Below, piece by piece: positions 1 through 7,652 of a DNA stretch of 64,000 nt; within the stretch, counting starts at the first letter, position 1, and each line of letters starts with the position of its first letter. The stretch comes from Sulfitobacter sp. EhC04 (GTDB taxonomy: Bacteria; Pseudomonadota; Alphaproteobacteria; Rhodobacterales; Rhodobacteraceae): the NCBI RefSeq assembly GCF_001650875.1, contig NZ_LXYI01000045.1, positions 124,001 through 188,000 of the forward strand, read 5' to 3'. The notes below the pieces were generated by a model that was not told the origin of the DNA, made no database searches, and saw only the letters and a program-made list of their open reading frames with translations. The translations under genes were made by a program, and so were the position numbers.

Positions 1-1
1 C

Positions 2-931
2 GTGATCGACATCATTGCCGTTTTCGCGACCCTGTTCGGCCTGGCCACATCGCTGGGCTTTGGCGCGACACAGGCGAATGCCGGTCTGAATGAGTTGTTC
101 GGCATTCCAATCTCCAAGACCACAGAGGTCGTGCTGATTACCGTGATCACCGCTATTGCGCTGGTATCGGTCGTGCGCGGCCTTGACGGTGGGGTCAAGG
201 TCCTGTCCGAGATCAACATGGGTCTTGCCGGTCTGCTGGCGTTGTTCACCCTGATCGTGGGGCCGACGGCATTCCTGCTGGCGTTCTTCTGGGACAGCCT
301 GAAAGCCTATGTCGAGTATCTGCCGGCCCTGTCGAACCCGTTCGGGCGCGCAGACGTCAATTACTCGCAAGGCTGGACAGCGTTCTACTGGGCTTGGTGG
401 ATCAGTTGGTCGCCTTTCGTGGGCATGTTCATCGCCCGCGTCAGCCGGGGCCGCACGGTACGTGAATTCGTCATCTGCGTGCTGCTGATCCCCTCCATGG
501 TCTGTGTGGTCTGGATGTCGATCTTTGGCGGCACCGCAATCAGCCAGGTGCTGACCGATGCCTACACTGGGGCACAGGATGCGGAGCTTCCGTTGCAGCT
601 GTTCAAGATGCTGGATCAACTGCCGCTGGCGTCGATCACCTCCTTCATCGGTATCGTGCTTGTGATCGTGTTCTTCGTGACCTCGTCGGATTCGGGCAGC
701 CTGGTGATCGACACGATCACCGCAGGCGGCAAGATCGACGCGCCGCTGCCGCAGCGGGTGTTCTGGTGCATCTTTGAAGGTGCGGTTGCGATTGCCCTGC
801 TGCTGGGCGGCGGGTTGGCCGCGTTGCAGTCCATGGTGATCTCGACCGGGCTGTTGTTCACGGTTGTGCTGCTGTTGATGTGCTACTGCATCTTCCGTGG
901 CCTGCAAAGTGAACGCGCCGAAACGCGCTGA
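2..931 (+). CDS. BCCT family (betaine/carnitine/choline) transporter, C-terminal part
   Basis: Sodium- or proton-coupled inner-membrane importer of quaternary ammonium compounds such as glycine betaine or choline. The gene is cut by the window start; about 309 residues remain of a family that usually has 500-550. The tryptophan-rich BCCT signature is plain at about residues 123-155 (GWTAFYWAWWISWSPFVGMF followed by IARVSRGRTVREF). At least seven hydrophobic segments are visible, and an SSDSGS stretch near residue 230 is typical of the family. The C-terminus is short (GLQSERAETR), without the long regulatory tail of BetP, so osmotic activation through such a tail is unlikely. The substrate cannot be read from this part. 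A strong terminator follows at once. Confidence 0.9.
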   Translation: MIDIIAVFATLFGLATSLGFGATQANAGLNELFGIPISKTTEVVLITVITAIALVSVVRGLDGGVKVLSEINMGLAGLLALFTLIVGPTAFLLAFFWDSLKAYVEYLPALSNPFGRADVNYSQGWTAFYWAWWISWSPFVGMFIARVSRGRTVREFVICVLLIPSMVCVVWMSIFGGTAISQVLTDAYTGAQDAELPLQLFKMLDQLPLASITSFIGIVLVIVFFVTSSDSGSLVIDTITAGGKIDAPLPQRVFWCIFEGAVAIALLLGGGLAALQSMVISTGLLFTVVLLLMCYCIFRGLQSERAETR

Positions 932-952
932 ACGCAACCACAGCGACAAGAC

Positions 953-986
953 AAGGGCATCCCGATGGGGGTGCCCTTTTTCTTTT
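953..986 (+). terminator. Rho-independent terminator after BCCT gene
   Basis: A GGGCATCCC / GGGGTGCCC stem with a 4-base loop is followed by TTTTTCTTTT. It lies 22 bases after the transporter stop and ends before the next start at 1026, so the aminotransferase probably has its own promoter or is read at a low level. Confidence 0.8.
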
Positions 987-1025
987 GCCTTGACCTTGGG
1001 CGCGGCTGCGGCGAACCCTTTGCCC

Positions 1026-2252
1026 ATGACAGATCTTGATACCGCCTGGGTGCGCGCGCAGTTTCCCGCCTTTGCCGAACCATCGTTGCAGGGGCAGGCC
1101 TTTTTTGAAAATGCCGGGGGGTCCTATACCTGCCAGCCCGTGATCGACCGGCTGACCCGCTATTACACCCAGCGCAAGGTGCAGCCCTATGCGCCCTATC
1201 CCGCCAGTCAGTTGGCCGGGGCAGAGATGGACGAGGCGCGCCAGCGGCTTGCCGCGATGCTTGGGGTGGAAACCGACGAGCTGAGCTTTGGCCCTTCGAC
1301 CACGCAGAATACGTATGTACTGGCGCAGGCCTTTGGCCAACTGCTGGAGCCGGGTGAGGCGATCATTGTCACCAATCAGGATCACGAGGCGAATACCGGG
1401 CCCTGGCGCAGGCTGGCGGACCGGGGGATCGAGCTGCGCGAATGGTGCATCGACCCGGAAACCGGCCAGTTGAACCCGGATGACCTGGAGAACCTGCTGG
1501 ATGACAAGGTGCGGCTGGTCTGCTTTCCGCATTGCTCCAATGTGGTGGGGCAGGTCAATCCGGTGGTGGAGATCACCGCGCTGGCCCATGCCGCCGGTGC
1601 CTTTGTCTGCGTTGACGGCGTGTCCTATGCGCCGCATGGCTTTGTCGATGTGGGGGCGCTGGGGCCGGACATCTACCTGTTCTCGGCCTACAAGACCTTT
1701 GGCCCGCATCAGGGCTTGATGGTGGTCCGCCGCGCGTTGGGGGCGTTGCTGCCGAACCAGGGGCATGTCTTCAACGGCGACACGCTTTACAAACGCTTCA
1801 CACCGGCCGGGCCGGACCACGCGCAGATCGCGGCCTGCGCCGGGATGGCGGATTATGTCGATGACGCCTATCGCCACCACATCGGCGGTGATGCGTCACC
1901 TGTGGCGCGCGCCGGGGCTGTGCATGATCTGATGCGCGCCCATGAAACGGCCCTTTTGCAGCCACTGCTGGACGCGGTGAAAAGCCGCAATTCGGTGCGG
2001 CTGATCGGCCCGGACACGGCCCGGAACCGCGCGCCGACGGTTGCCCTGGCCCTGAACCGCCCCGGTGAGGAGGTCGCGGTTGATCTGGCGCAGCATGGCA
2101 TCATGGCGGGGGGCGGCGATTTCTACGCGGGCCGCGCGCTGGGGGCCATGGGCGTCGACCCGGCAAAGGGTGTGCTGCGGCTCAGCTTTACCCATTACAC
2201 CTCTGCCGGGGAGATCGACCAGCTTTTGACCGCTCTTGATGCGGTTTTGTGA
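1026..2252 (+). CDS. Class V aminotransferase (cysteine desulfurase-like PLP enzyme)
   Basis: A 408-residue fold-type I PLP enzyme of the aminotransferase class V / SufS-like superfamily. The N-terminus (residues about 21-32, FFENAGG) matches the substrate-loop start of this group. SAYKTFGPHQG at about residues 220-230 holds the Schiff-base lysine in the usual S-x-x-K context. ENAGG in place of the DNAA(T/S) of true desulfurases, and the lack of a visible catalytic cysteine loop, fit the 'cysteine desulfurase-like protein' subfamily, whose substrate is unknown. ATG at 1026 was preferred over upstream in-frame starts because those would extend into the terminator. The neighbours do not suggest a pathway. 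Confidence 0.8.
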   Translation: MTDLDTAWVRAQFPAFAEPSLQGQAFFENAGGSYTCQPVIDRLTRYYTQRKVQPYAPYPASQLAGAEMDEARQRLAAMLGVETDELSFGPSTTQNTYVLAQAFGQLLEPGEAIIVTNQDHEANTGPWRRLADRGIELREWCIDPETGQLNPDDLENLLDDKVRLVCFPHCSNVVGQVNPVVEITALAHAAGAFVCVDGVSYAPHGFVDVGALGPDIYLFSAYKTFGPHQGLMVVRRALGALLPNQGHVFNGDTLYKRFTPAGPDHAQIAACAGMADYVDDAYRHHIGGDASPVARAGAVHDLMRAHETALLQPLLDAVKSRNSVRLIGPDTARNRAPTVALALNRPGEEVAVDLAQHGIMAGGGDFYAGRALGAMGVDPAKGVLRLSFTHYTSAGEIDQLLTALDAVL

Positions 2253-2320
2253 AACCAAAGCCTTGCCTCGCCCGTGTCTGACCTAACTCTCACCCAGAGA
2301 GATTGGCAAAGACAGGCGAG

Positions 2321-3745
2321 ATGCACGACAATACACCGATCCTGATGTGGTTCCGCCGCGACCTGCGGCTGAGCGACCATGCAGCCCTTGTTGCTGCCTG
2401 CGACAGCGGGCGGCCGGTGATCCCCGTGTTCATCCATGACAGCCTGTCGGAAGGGCTGGGGGCCGCGCCGAAATGGCGGCTGGGCCTGGGCGTGGCGCAT
2501 CTGGCCGAGACGCTGAAGGACAAGGGCAGCCGGTTGATCCTGCGCCGGGATGCCGACGCGCTGGCGGCGCTGACCCGGCTGATCGACCAGACCGGGGCCG
2601 GGGCGGTCTATTGGTCGCGGCTGTATGACCCCGAAAGCGTGGCGCGGGACAGCAGGATCAAACAGACCCTCAAGGAGCGCGAAATCGACGCGCGGTCCTT
2701 CGGCGGGCACCTGATGTTTGAACCCTGGACGGTCGAGACACAGCAGAGTGACTGCTACAAGGTTTTTACACCGTTCTGGAACAACGTGAAGCACAGGGAT
2801 GTGGATGCGCCGCTTACCGCACCCTCCCGCATCCGCGCGCCGGACAGTTGGCCGGACAGTGACGATCTGACGGAATGGCGGATGGGGGCCGCGATGAATC
2901 GCGGTGCGGATGTTGTGCGCCCCTTTGTCCGGCTGGGCGAAACGGCGGCGCAATCGCGGTTGGGTGCTTTCATGGCCCGGATCGTGGAGGGTTACGACGA
3001 CAGCCGCGACATTCCCGGCGAGGATGGCACCTCAAACCTGTCCGAAAACCTGTCGCTTGGGGAAATCAGCCCGCACCAATGCTGGCACGCGGGGCTGCGG
3101 GCGCGCGAGGAGGGCAAGCGGGGTGCCGAAACCTTCCTCAAGGAACTGGTCTGGCGCGAGTTTGCCTATCACCTGATGCATCACACCCCGCGCATCCTGA
3201 CCGACAACTGGCGCGCGGATTGGGATGCCTTTCCCTGGCAGGAGGACGCGCGCGCCGCCGAGGTCTGGGCCTGGAAGAAGGGGCGCACCGGCATCCCTTT
3301 TGTCGATGCCGCGATGCGCGAGCTTTACGTAACGGGGCGGATGCACAACCGGGGCCGGATGATCGTGGCCAGCTACCTGACGAAACATCTGCTGACCCAT
3401 TGGCGCATCGGGCTGGACTGGTTCGAGGACTGCCTGATCGACTGGGACCCGGCCAGCAACGCGATGGGCTGGCAGTGGTCGGCGGGTTCCGGCCCCGACG
3501 CGACCCCCTATTTCCGGGTTTTCAATCCCGAGACACAGCTCGACAAATTTGACAAGGACCGCGCCTATGCCAGCCGCTGGATCGCCGAAGGGCGGGCCAG
3601 ACCGCATGAGGATGCGCTGAAGTTCTTTGACGCGATGCCGCGCCACTGGGGGCTCTCGCCAGACGACGATTACCCCGACCCCATCGTCAGCGCCGCTGAC
3701 GGGCGGGCGCGTGCCTTGCAAGCCTATGAGAACCGAGACTTTTAA
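2321..3745 (+). CDS. phrB: Deoxyribodipyrimidine photolyase (cryptochrome/photolyase family)
   Basis: Light-driven repair of UV pyrimidine dimers. The 474-residue length is typical of class I enzymes. The N-terminal antenna-binding Rossmann domain begins with ILMWFRRDLRLSDH. The C-terminal FAD domain carries GRMHNRGRMIVASYLTKHLL and the hallmark WQWSAGSGPDATPYFRVFNP (about residues 387-406). Translation could start at an in-frame TTG six codons upstream (2303), but the ATG at 2321 begins exactly where homologous photolyases do. The next gene follows after about 57 bases. Substrate class (CPD rather than 6-4) is inferred from family resemblance only. Confidence 0.93.
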   Translation: MHDNTPILMWFRRDLRLSDHAALVAACDSGRPVIPVFIHDSLSEGLGAAPKWRLGLGVAHLAETLKDKGSRLILRRDADALAALTRLIDQTGAGAVYWSRLYDPESVARDSRIKQTLKEREIDARSFGGHLMFEPWTVETQQSDCYKVFTPFWNNVKHRDVDAPLTAPSRIRAPDSWPDSDDLTEWRMGAAMNRGADVVRPFVRLGETAAQSRLGAFMARIVEGYDDSRDIPGEDGTSNLSENLSLGEISPHQCWHAGLRAREEGKRGAETFLKELVWREFAYHLMHHTPRILTDNWRADWDAFPWQEDARAAEVWAWKKGRTGIPFVDAAMRELYVTGRMHNRGRMIVASYLTKHLLTHWRIGLDWFEDCLIDWDPASNAMGWQWSAGSGPDATPYFRVFNPETQLDKFDKDRAYASRWIAEGRARPHEDALKFFDAMPRHWGLSPDDDYPDPIVSAADGRARALQAYENRDF

Positions 3746-3802
3746 CAATTGTTAATCCCGCCACTCCGGCTAAAATCGGATGGCGCATCAGATGGAGTGG
3801 AC

Positions 3803-5014
3803 ATGATCCATACCAGTACCGAAGGTCAAACCGGCCTGCCGCGATATTTCTCCCATGTTTTTGACATGGCCCGGCAGATACAGAACGGTCGTTGCGATTT
3901 TCACCTCGCCGACGGCCGGGTGTTTCGGGCCGAGGGGGCGAACCCCGGCCCGGTGGCCGAACTGCACATCCACAGCGATGACCTGTTCGCCCGCCTGATC
4001 CGCGAGGGCGACCTGGGGTTCTGCGATGCCTACCTAGACGGGGACTGGTCCACGCCCGATTTGCAGGCTTTCATGGACCTGGTGCATGCGGGCAACGAGA
4101 ACGTCTATGACGGGTTTCCCGGGCAGGGGCTGGTGCGTGCCTTTGAAAAGTTCCGGTTCTGGCTGCAACGCAACCACAAGGGTCAGGCGCGCAGGAATAT
4201 CAGCTATCACTATGATCTGGGCAATGAATTCTACGCGCTCTGGCTGGATGATACGATGACATATTCCTCGGCCCTGTTCGAGGATGGCGCGCAGGCCTCG
4301 CTTGAGGCCGCGCAGACCGAGAAATACAAGAGCATGGTGGATCAGATGGGGGTCAAACCCGGCGACCATGTGCTTGAGATCGGCTGTGGCTGGGGCGGTT
4401 TCGCCGAATATGCGGCCAAGGAGCGGGGCCTGCGGGTTACCGGGCTGACCATCAGTGAAGAGCAGTTCAAGTATGCGATTGAACGCATTGAAAAGGCTGG
4501 TCTTTCCAACCTCGTGGACTTCAAGTTGCAAGACTACCGCGATGAGCGTGGCCATTACGACGGCATCGCCAGTATCGAGATGTTCGAAGCGGTGGGCGAG
4601 AAATACTGGCCGGTCTATTTCCAGACCGTCCGCGACCGGCTGAAACCCGGCAAGGCGGCAACGCTTCAGATCATCACCGTCGATCACCGCCGTTGGCCGG
4701 TCTACAAACGCGGTGTGGATTTCATCCAGAAATACATCTTTCCCGGCGGTATGCTGCCCAGCCCGACGATCCTGCGCGAGCAGGTGGAAAAGGCGGGTCT
4801 GATCGTCGACAAATCCGTTGAATTCGGCAAAAGCTACGACATCACGCTGCGGCGCTGGCATGAAACCTTCAATGACAAGTGGGATCAGATCAGGGCCATG
4901 GGCTTTGACGAGCGGTTCCGCAGAATGTGGAATTTTTACCTCACATCCTGCGCTGCGACATTTGACAGTGGCAATTGTGATGTGACGCAGATTACGATCA
5001 GGCGACCGGGTTGA
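3803..5014 (+). CDS. cfa: Cyclopropane-fatty-acyl-phospholipid synthase
   Basis: Transfers a methylene group from S-adenosylmethionine to cis double bonds of membrane phospholipid acyl chains, working at the inner-membrane surface. The protein has 403 residues. The SAM site VLEIGCGWGGFAEYAA lies near residue 190, preceded by the conserved YHYDLGNEFYALWLDDTM block, and EMFEAVGEKYWPVYF follows. The ATG at 3803 has GGAG a few bases upstream and was chosen over an in-frame TTG at 3749 that lies almost against the photolyase stop. Placement after the photolyase and before trgAB suggests a general stress neighbourhood. Confidence 0.93.
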   Translation: MIHTSTEGQTGLPRYFSHVFDMARQIQNGRCDFHLADGRVFRAEGANPGPVAELHIHSDDLFARLIREGDLGFCDAYLDGDWSTPDLQAFMDLVHAGNENVYDGFPGQGLVRAFEKFRFWLQRNHKGQARRNISYHYDLGNEFYALWLDDTMTYSSALFEDGAQASLEAAQTEKYKSMVDQMGVKPGDHVLEIGCGWGGFAEYAAKERGLRVTGLTISEEQFKYAIERIEKAGLSNLVDFKLQDYRDERGHYDGIASIEMFEAVGEKYWPVYFQTVRDRLKPGKAATLQIITVDHRRWPVYKRGVDFIQKYIFPGGMLPSPTILREQVEKAGLIVDKSVEFGKSYDITLRRWHETFNDKWDQIRAMGFDERFRRMWNFYLTSCAATFDSGNCDVTQITIRRPG

Positions 5015-5029
5015 TCTGAAGGGACCAAA

Positions 5030-5470
5030 ATGCCGACCGCCGCAAGACTTGTCGCCGCCGCTTCGCTGGCGGTCCTGGCCTACGTGATCTCTGGCATGGT
5101 GATGCCGCTGATGCCCGAAAGCACCGATTTCGGGAATTTCATTCCGGTGAACATCTTTCTTGGGCTGGCCTGCGGCTGGCTGGTGATGGGGTCCCGTGCG
5201 GGCCGCGGCACCACGGCGGCGATCAACAACGGGCTGACGGGTGTTTTTGTGCTGATGCTTTGGGGGGTTGGCGTGCAGGCCATCAACGAGATGGTGCGTC
5301 TGGCCATGCGCAACCGCTATGACGACGCCTTTGAGGCGATCGTGGCGGTGTTTCAGATCGGCGCGGAATTTGTGGTGATCATCGCGACGGTCCAGATCGG
5401 CGTGACCCTTGTCGTGGGCGGGGTCATCTGCGGCTTGCTGACGGAATATGCCAGCAGACACTGGAAATGA
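5030..5470 (+). CDS. trgA: TrgA family membrane protein (tellurite-resistance associated)
   Basis: A 146-residue inner-membrane protein with about four hydrophobic segments (residues about 5-27, 40-55, 66-82 and 108-138). The segment GMVMPLMPESTDFG lies after the first one. Identification rests on the sequence and on the order trgA-trgB-cysK, which is the tellurite-resistance locus of Rhodobacter sphaeroides. The biochemical function of the family is unknown. The trgB reading frame starts inside the last eight codons, which points to translational coupling. Confidence 0.85.
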   Translation: MPTAARLVAAASLAVLAYVISGMVMPLMPESTDFGNFIPVNIFLGLACGWLVMGSRAGRGTTAAINNGLTGVFVLMLWGVGVQAINEMVRLAMRNRYDDAFEAIVAVFQIGAEFVVIIATVQIGVTLVVGGVICGLLTEYASRHWK

Positions 5471-6608
5471 CAGCGTGAGAAACCTGTTCTTCTACGGAAG
5501 CCTGCGCCACAAGCCCCTGCTTGAGATTGTTCTGGATCACCCCGCCGACAAGCTGGATCTGCATCGGGCATTCCTGCCCGGATACGCGGCCTTTGCGGTG
5601 ACGGAGGGGCCTTTCCCGCTGATCAAACCCTGCACGGAAGGGGCCGCAGAAGGGGTCATCCTGCGCGGGCTGACCGATGCGGATATCGCGCGGCTGAATT
5701 TCTACGAAGGCAGTTTCGCCTATGATCTGGTCGAGATGGTGCTGGCGGACGGGCAGACTGCGGAAGTCTACCTGCCCGAAGCTGACCGCTGGACGCCGTT
5801 TGGCCCCTGGTCCCTGACAGAATGGGAAGCGGACTGGGCGGCGCTGAGCTGCGAAGCGGCGCGCGAGGTGATGGGATATTTCGGCAGCCGCAGCCGCGAT
5901 CAGGTCGCCGCGATGTTCCCGATGATCCGCAAACGTGCCCAGTCGCGGCTGAATGCCGCCACGTCACGCCACGGGGCGCTGACCAAGTCCGGCAAGACCG
6001 TGATCGAGGCGCGCCAGCGGTCCTATGCCCATTTCTTTGCGCTGGATGACATGAAGGTCCGGTTCGAGCGTTTCGACGGCAGCATGTCACCGGTAGAGGA
6101 CCGCGCGGTGTTCATCGCCGCGGATGCCGCGATCCTGCTGCCCTATGATCCGCTGCGCGACCGGGTCTTGCTGGTCGAACAGATGCGCATGGGGCCGCTG
6201 GCGCGCGGTGACAGGACCGTCTGGCAGCTGGAACCCATCGCAGGCCATATCGACCCCGGCGAAACCCCGCGCGCGGCGGCGATACGCGAGGCGCAGGAGG
6301 AGGCGGGCCTGACCCTGAAAGCCATCGAACCGATTGCCGAAGTCTATGCCAGCCCCGGCAATTCCACCGAATTTTACTATATTTTCCTTGGCATCGCCGA
6401 TCTGCCCGATGCCGCCGAAGGCATTGGCGGGCTGCCCGAAGAGGGTGAGGACATCCGCGCCCATATCCTGTCCTTCGACGATCTGATGGCGCTGGTCGAG
6501 GGCTTTGGTGCCGCCAATGCACCGCTTGGCCTCGCGGCCTTCTGGCTGGCGCGGCACAGGGACCGCTTGAGGTTGTCATGCACGGGGGATACACCGGAGG
6601 CGACATAA
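5448..6608 (+). CDS. trgB: TrgB: gamma-glutamylcyclotransferase-like/NUDIX hydrolase fusion
   Basis: A two-domain protein of 386 residues. The first 150 or so residues resemble the AIG2/gamma-glutamylcyclotransferase fold (FFYGSLRHKPLLEIVL, then LNFYEGSFAYDLVEM). The C-terminal half is a NUDIX hydrolase of the ADP-ribose pyrophosphatase type, with a complete Nudix box (GHIDPGETPRAAAIREAQEE followed by AGL). The start overlaps trgA by 23 bases; a GTG at 5475 is an alternative. Its place between trgA and cysK matches the R. sphaeroides tellurite locus. Joining a glutathione-cycle-like domain to an ADP-ribose/nucleotide hydrolase suggests a role in redox or thiol stress, but the substrates are not established. 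Confidence 0.88.
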   Translation: MPADTGNDSVRNLFFYGSLRHKPLLEIVLDHPADKLDLHRAFLPGYAAFAVTEGPFPLIKPCTEGAAEGVILRGLTDADIARLNFYEGSFAYDLVEMVLADGQTAEVYLPEADRWTPFGPWSLTEWEADWAALSCEAAREVMGYFGSRSRDQVAAMFPMIRKRAQSRLNAATSRHGALTKSGKTVIEARQRSYAHFFALDDMKVRFERFDGSMSPVEDRAVFIAADAAILLPYDPLRDRVLLVEQMRMGPLARGDRTVWQLEPIAGHIDPGETPRAAAIREAQEEAGLTLKAIEPIAEVYASPGNSTEFYYIFLGIADLPDAAEGIGGLPEEGEDIRAHILSFDDLMALVEGFGAANAPLGLAAFWLARHRDRLRLSCTGDTPEAT

Positions 6609-6623
6609 CCTTTGGGGGCATCC

Positions 6624-7652
6624 ATGCACGTTGCATCTGATCTGGCACAGGCCATCGGGAACACACCGCTTATCAAACTGCGCAAGGCCAGTGAGGAAAC
6701 CGGATGTGACATCTACGGCAAGGCCGAATTCATGAACCCCGGCCAGTCGGTCAAGGACCGTGCGGCACTGTATATCATCCGTGACGCCATCGCGCGGGGC
6801 GAGCTGAAACCGGGCGGCACCATTGTCGAAGGCACCGCCGGAAATACCGGCATTGGCCTTGCACTGGTTGGTGCGGCGATGGGGTTCAAGACCGTCATCG
6901 TCATGCCCGAGACCCAGAGCCAGGAAAAGAAGGACATGCTGCGCCTTGCCGGGGCCGAACTGGTGCTGGTGCCTGCCGCGCCCTATAGCAATTCCAACAA
7001 CTACATCCGCTATTCCGAACGCCTTGCCAAGAAAATGGCGCGCGACAGCAATGAGGGTGTGATCTGGGCCAACCAGTTTGACAACGTCGCCAACCGTCAG
7101 GCCCATATCGAGGGGACGGGCCCCGAGATCTGGTCCCAGACCGAGGGCAAAGTCGATGGCTTTGTCTGCGCCATCGGCACAGGCGGTACGCTGGCCGGGA
7201 TCGCCATGGCCTTGCAGCCCAAGGGCGTGAAAGTCGCGCTTGCCGATCCGGACGGTTCCGGCATGACCAAGATCTACACAGGTGAGGATCCGGGCGGCGA
7301 TTCCATCACCGAAGGCATCGGGCAGGGCCGTGTCACGGCCAACCTCGAAGGGTTCACCCCTGACATGGTTTACCGCATCCCCGACGCGGAGGCGCTGCCG
7401 GTGGTCTTTGATCTGCTGGCCGAAGAGGGCTTGTGCCTTGGCGGCTCCAGCGGGGTGAACGTGGCAGGGGCCATGCACATGGCAAAGGAAATGGGGCCGG
7501 GCCATACCATCGTGACGGTCCTCTGCGACTTTGGCACGCGGTATCAGTCCAAGCTCTTCAACCCCGAATTCCTGAGGGAAAAAGGCCTTCCGACTCCGGA
7601 CTGGCTTGACCAGGCGCCGGCATCCATTCCGGGTGTGTTCGAGGAACTGTGA
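6624..7652 (+). CDS. cysK: Cysteine synthase A (O-acetylserine sulfhydrylase)
   Basis: PLP enzyme making L-cysteine from O-acetylserine and sulfide. The 342-residue protein has the conserved start IGNTPLIKLRKASEETG and the PLP lysine K44 in NPGQSVKDRAALY, then VEGTAGNTGIGLA (substrate loop) and the phosphate-binding GTGGTLAGIA. The C-terminal part is about 30 residues longer than enterobacterial CysK. The chosen ATG follows a GGGGG stretch; a TTG four codons earlier is possible. It is part of the tellurite locus, where extra cysteine capacity is thought to counter thiol oxidation. The TGA overlaps the next ATG by one base. Confidence 0.93.
   Translation: MHVASDLAQAIGNTPLIKLRKASEETGCDIYGKAEFMNPGQSVKDRAALYIIRDAIARGELKPGGTIVEGTAGNTGIGLALVGAAMGFKTVIVMPETQSQEKKDMLRLAGAELVLVPAAPYSNSNNYIRYSERLAKKMARDSNEGVIWANQFDNVANRQAHIEGTGPEIWSQTEGKVDGFVCAIGTGGTLAGIAMALQPKGVKVALADPDGSGMTKIYTGEDPGGDSITEGIGQGRVTANLEGFTPDMVYRIPDAEALPVVFDLLAEEGLCLGGSSGVNVAGAMHMAKEMGPGHTIVTVLCDFGTRYQSKLFNPEFLREKGLPTPDWLDQAPASIPGVFEEL

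Noticed and set aside
858-1880. Long minus-strand open frame across the aminotransferase gene
   Set aside because: Translation is rich in Arg, Gly, His and Gln and shows no domain; the plus strand has clear PLP-enzyme motifs. It is a high-GC shadow.
4034-5461. A 475-codon minus-strand frame across cfa and trgA
   Set aside because: No domain, spans two real genes, His/Arg/Asp-rich composition typical of antisense frames.
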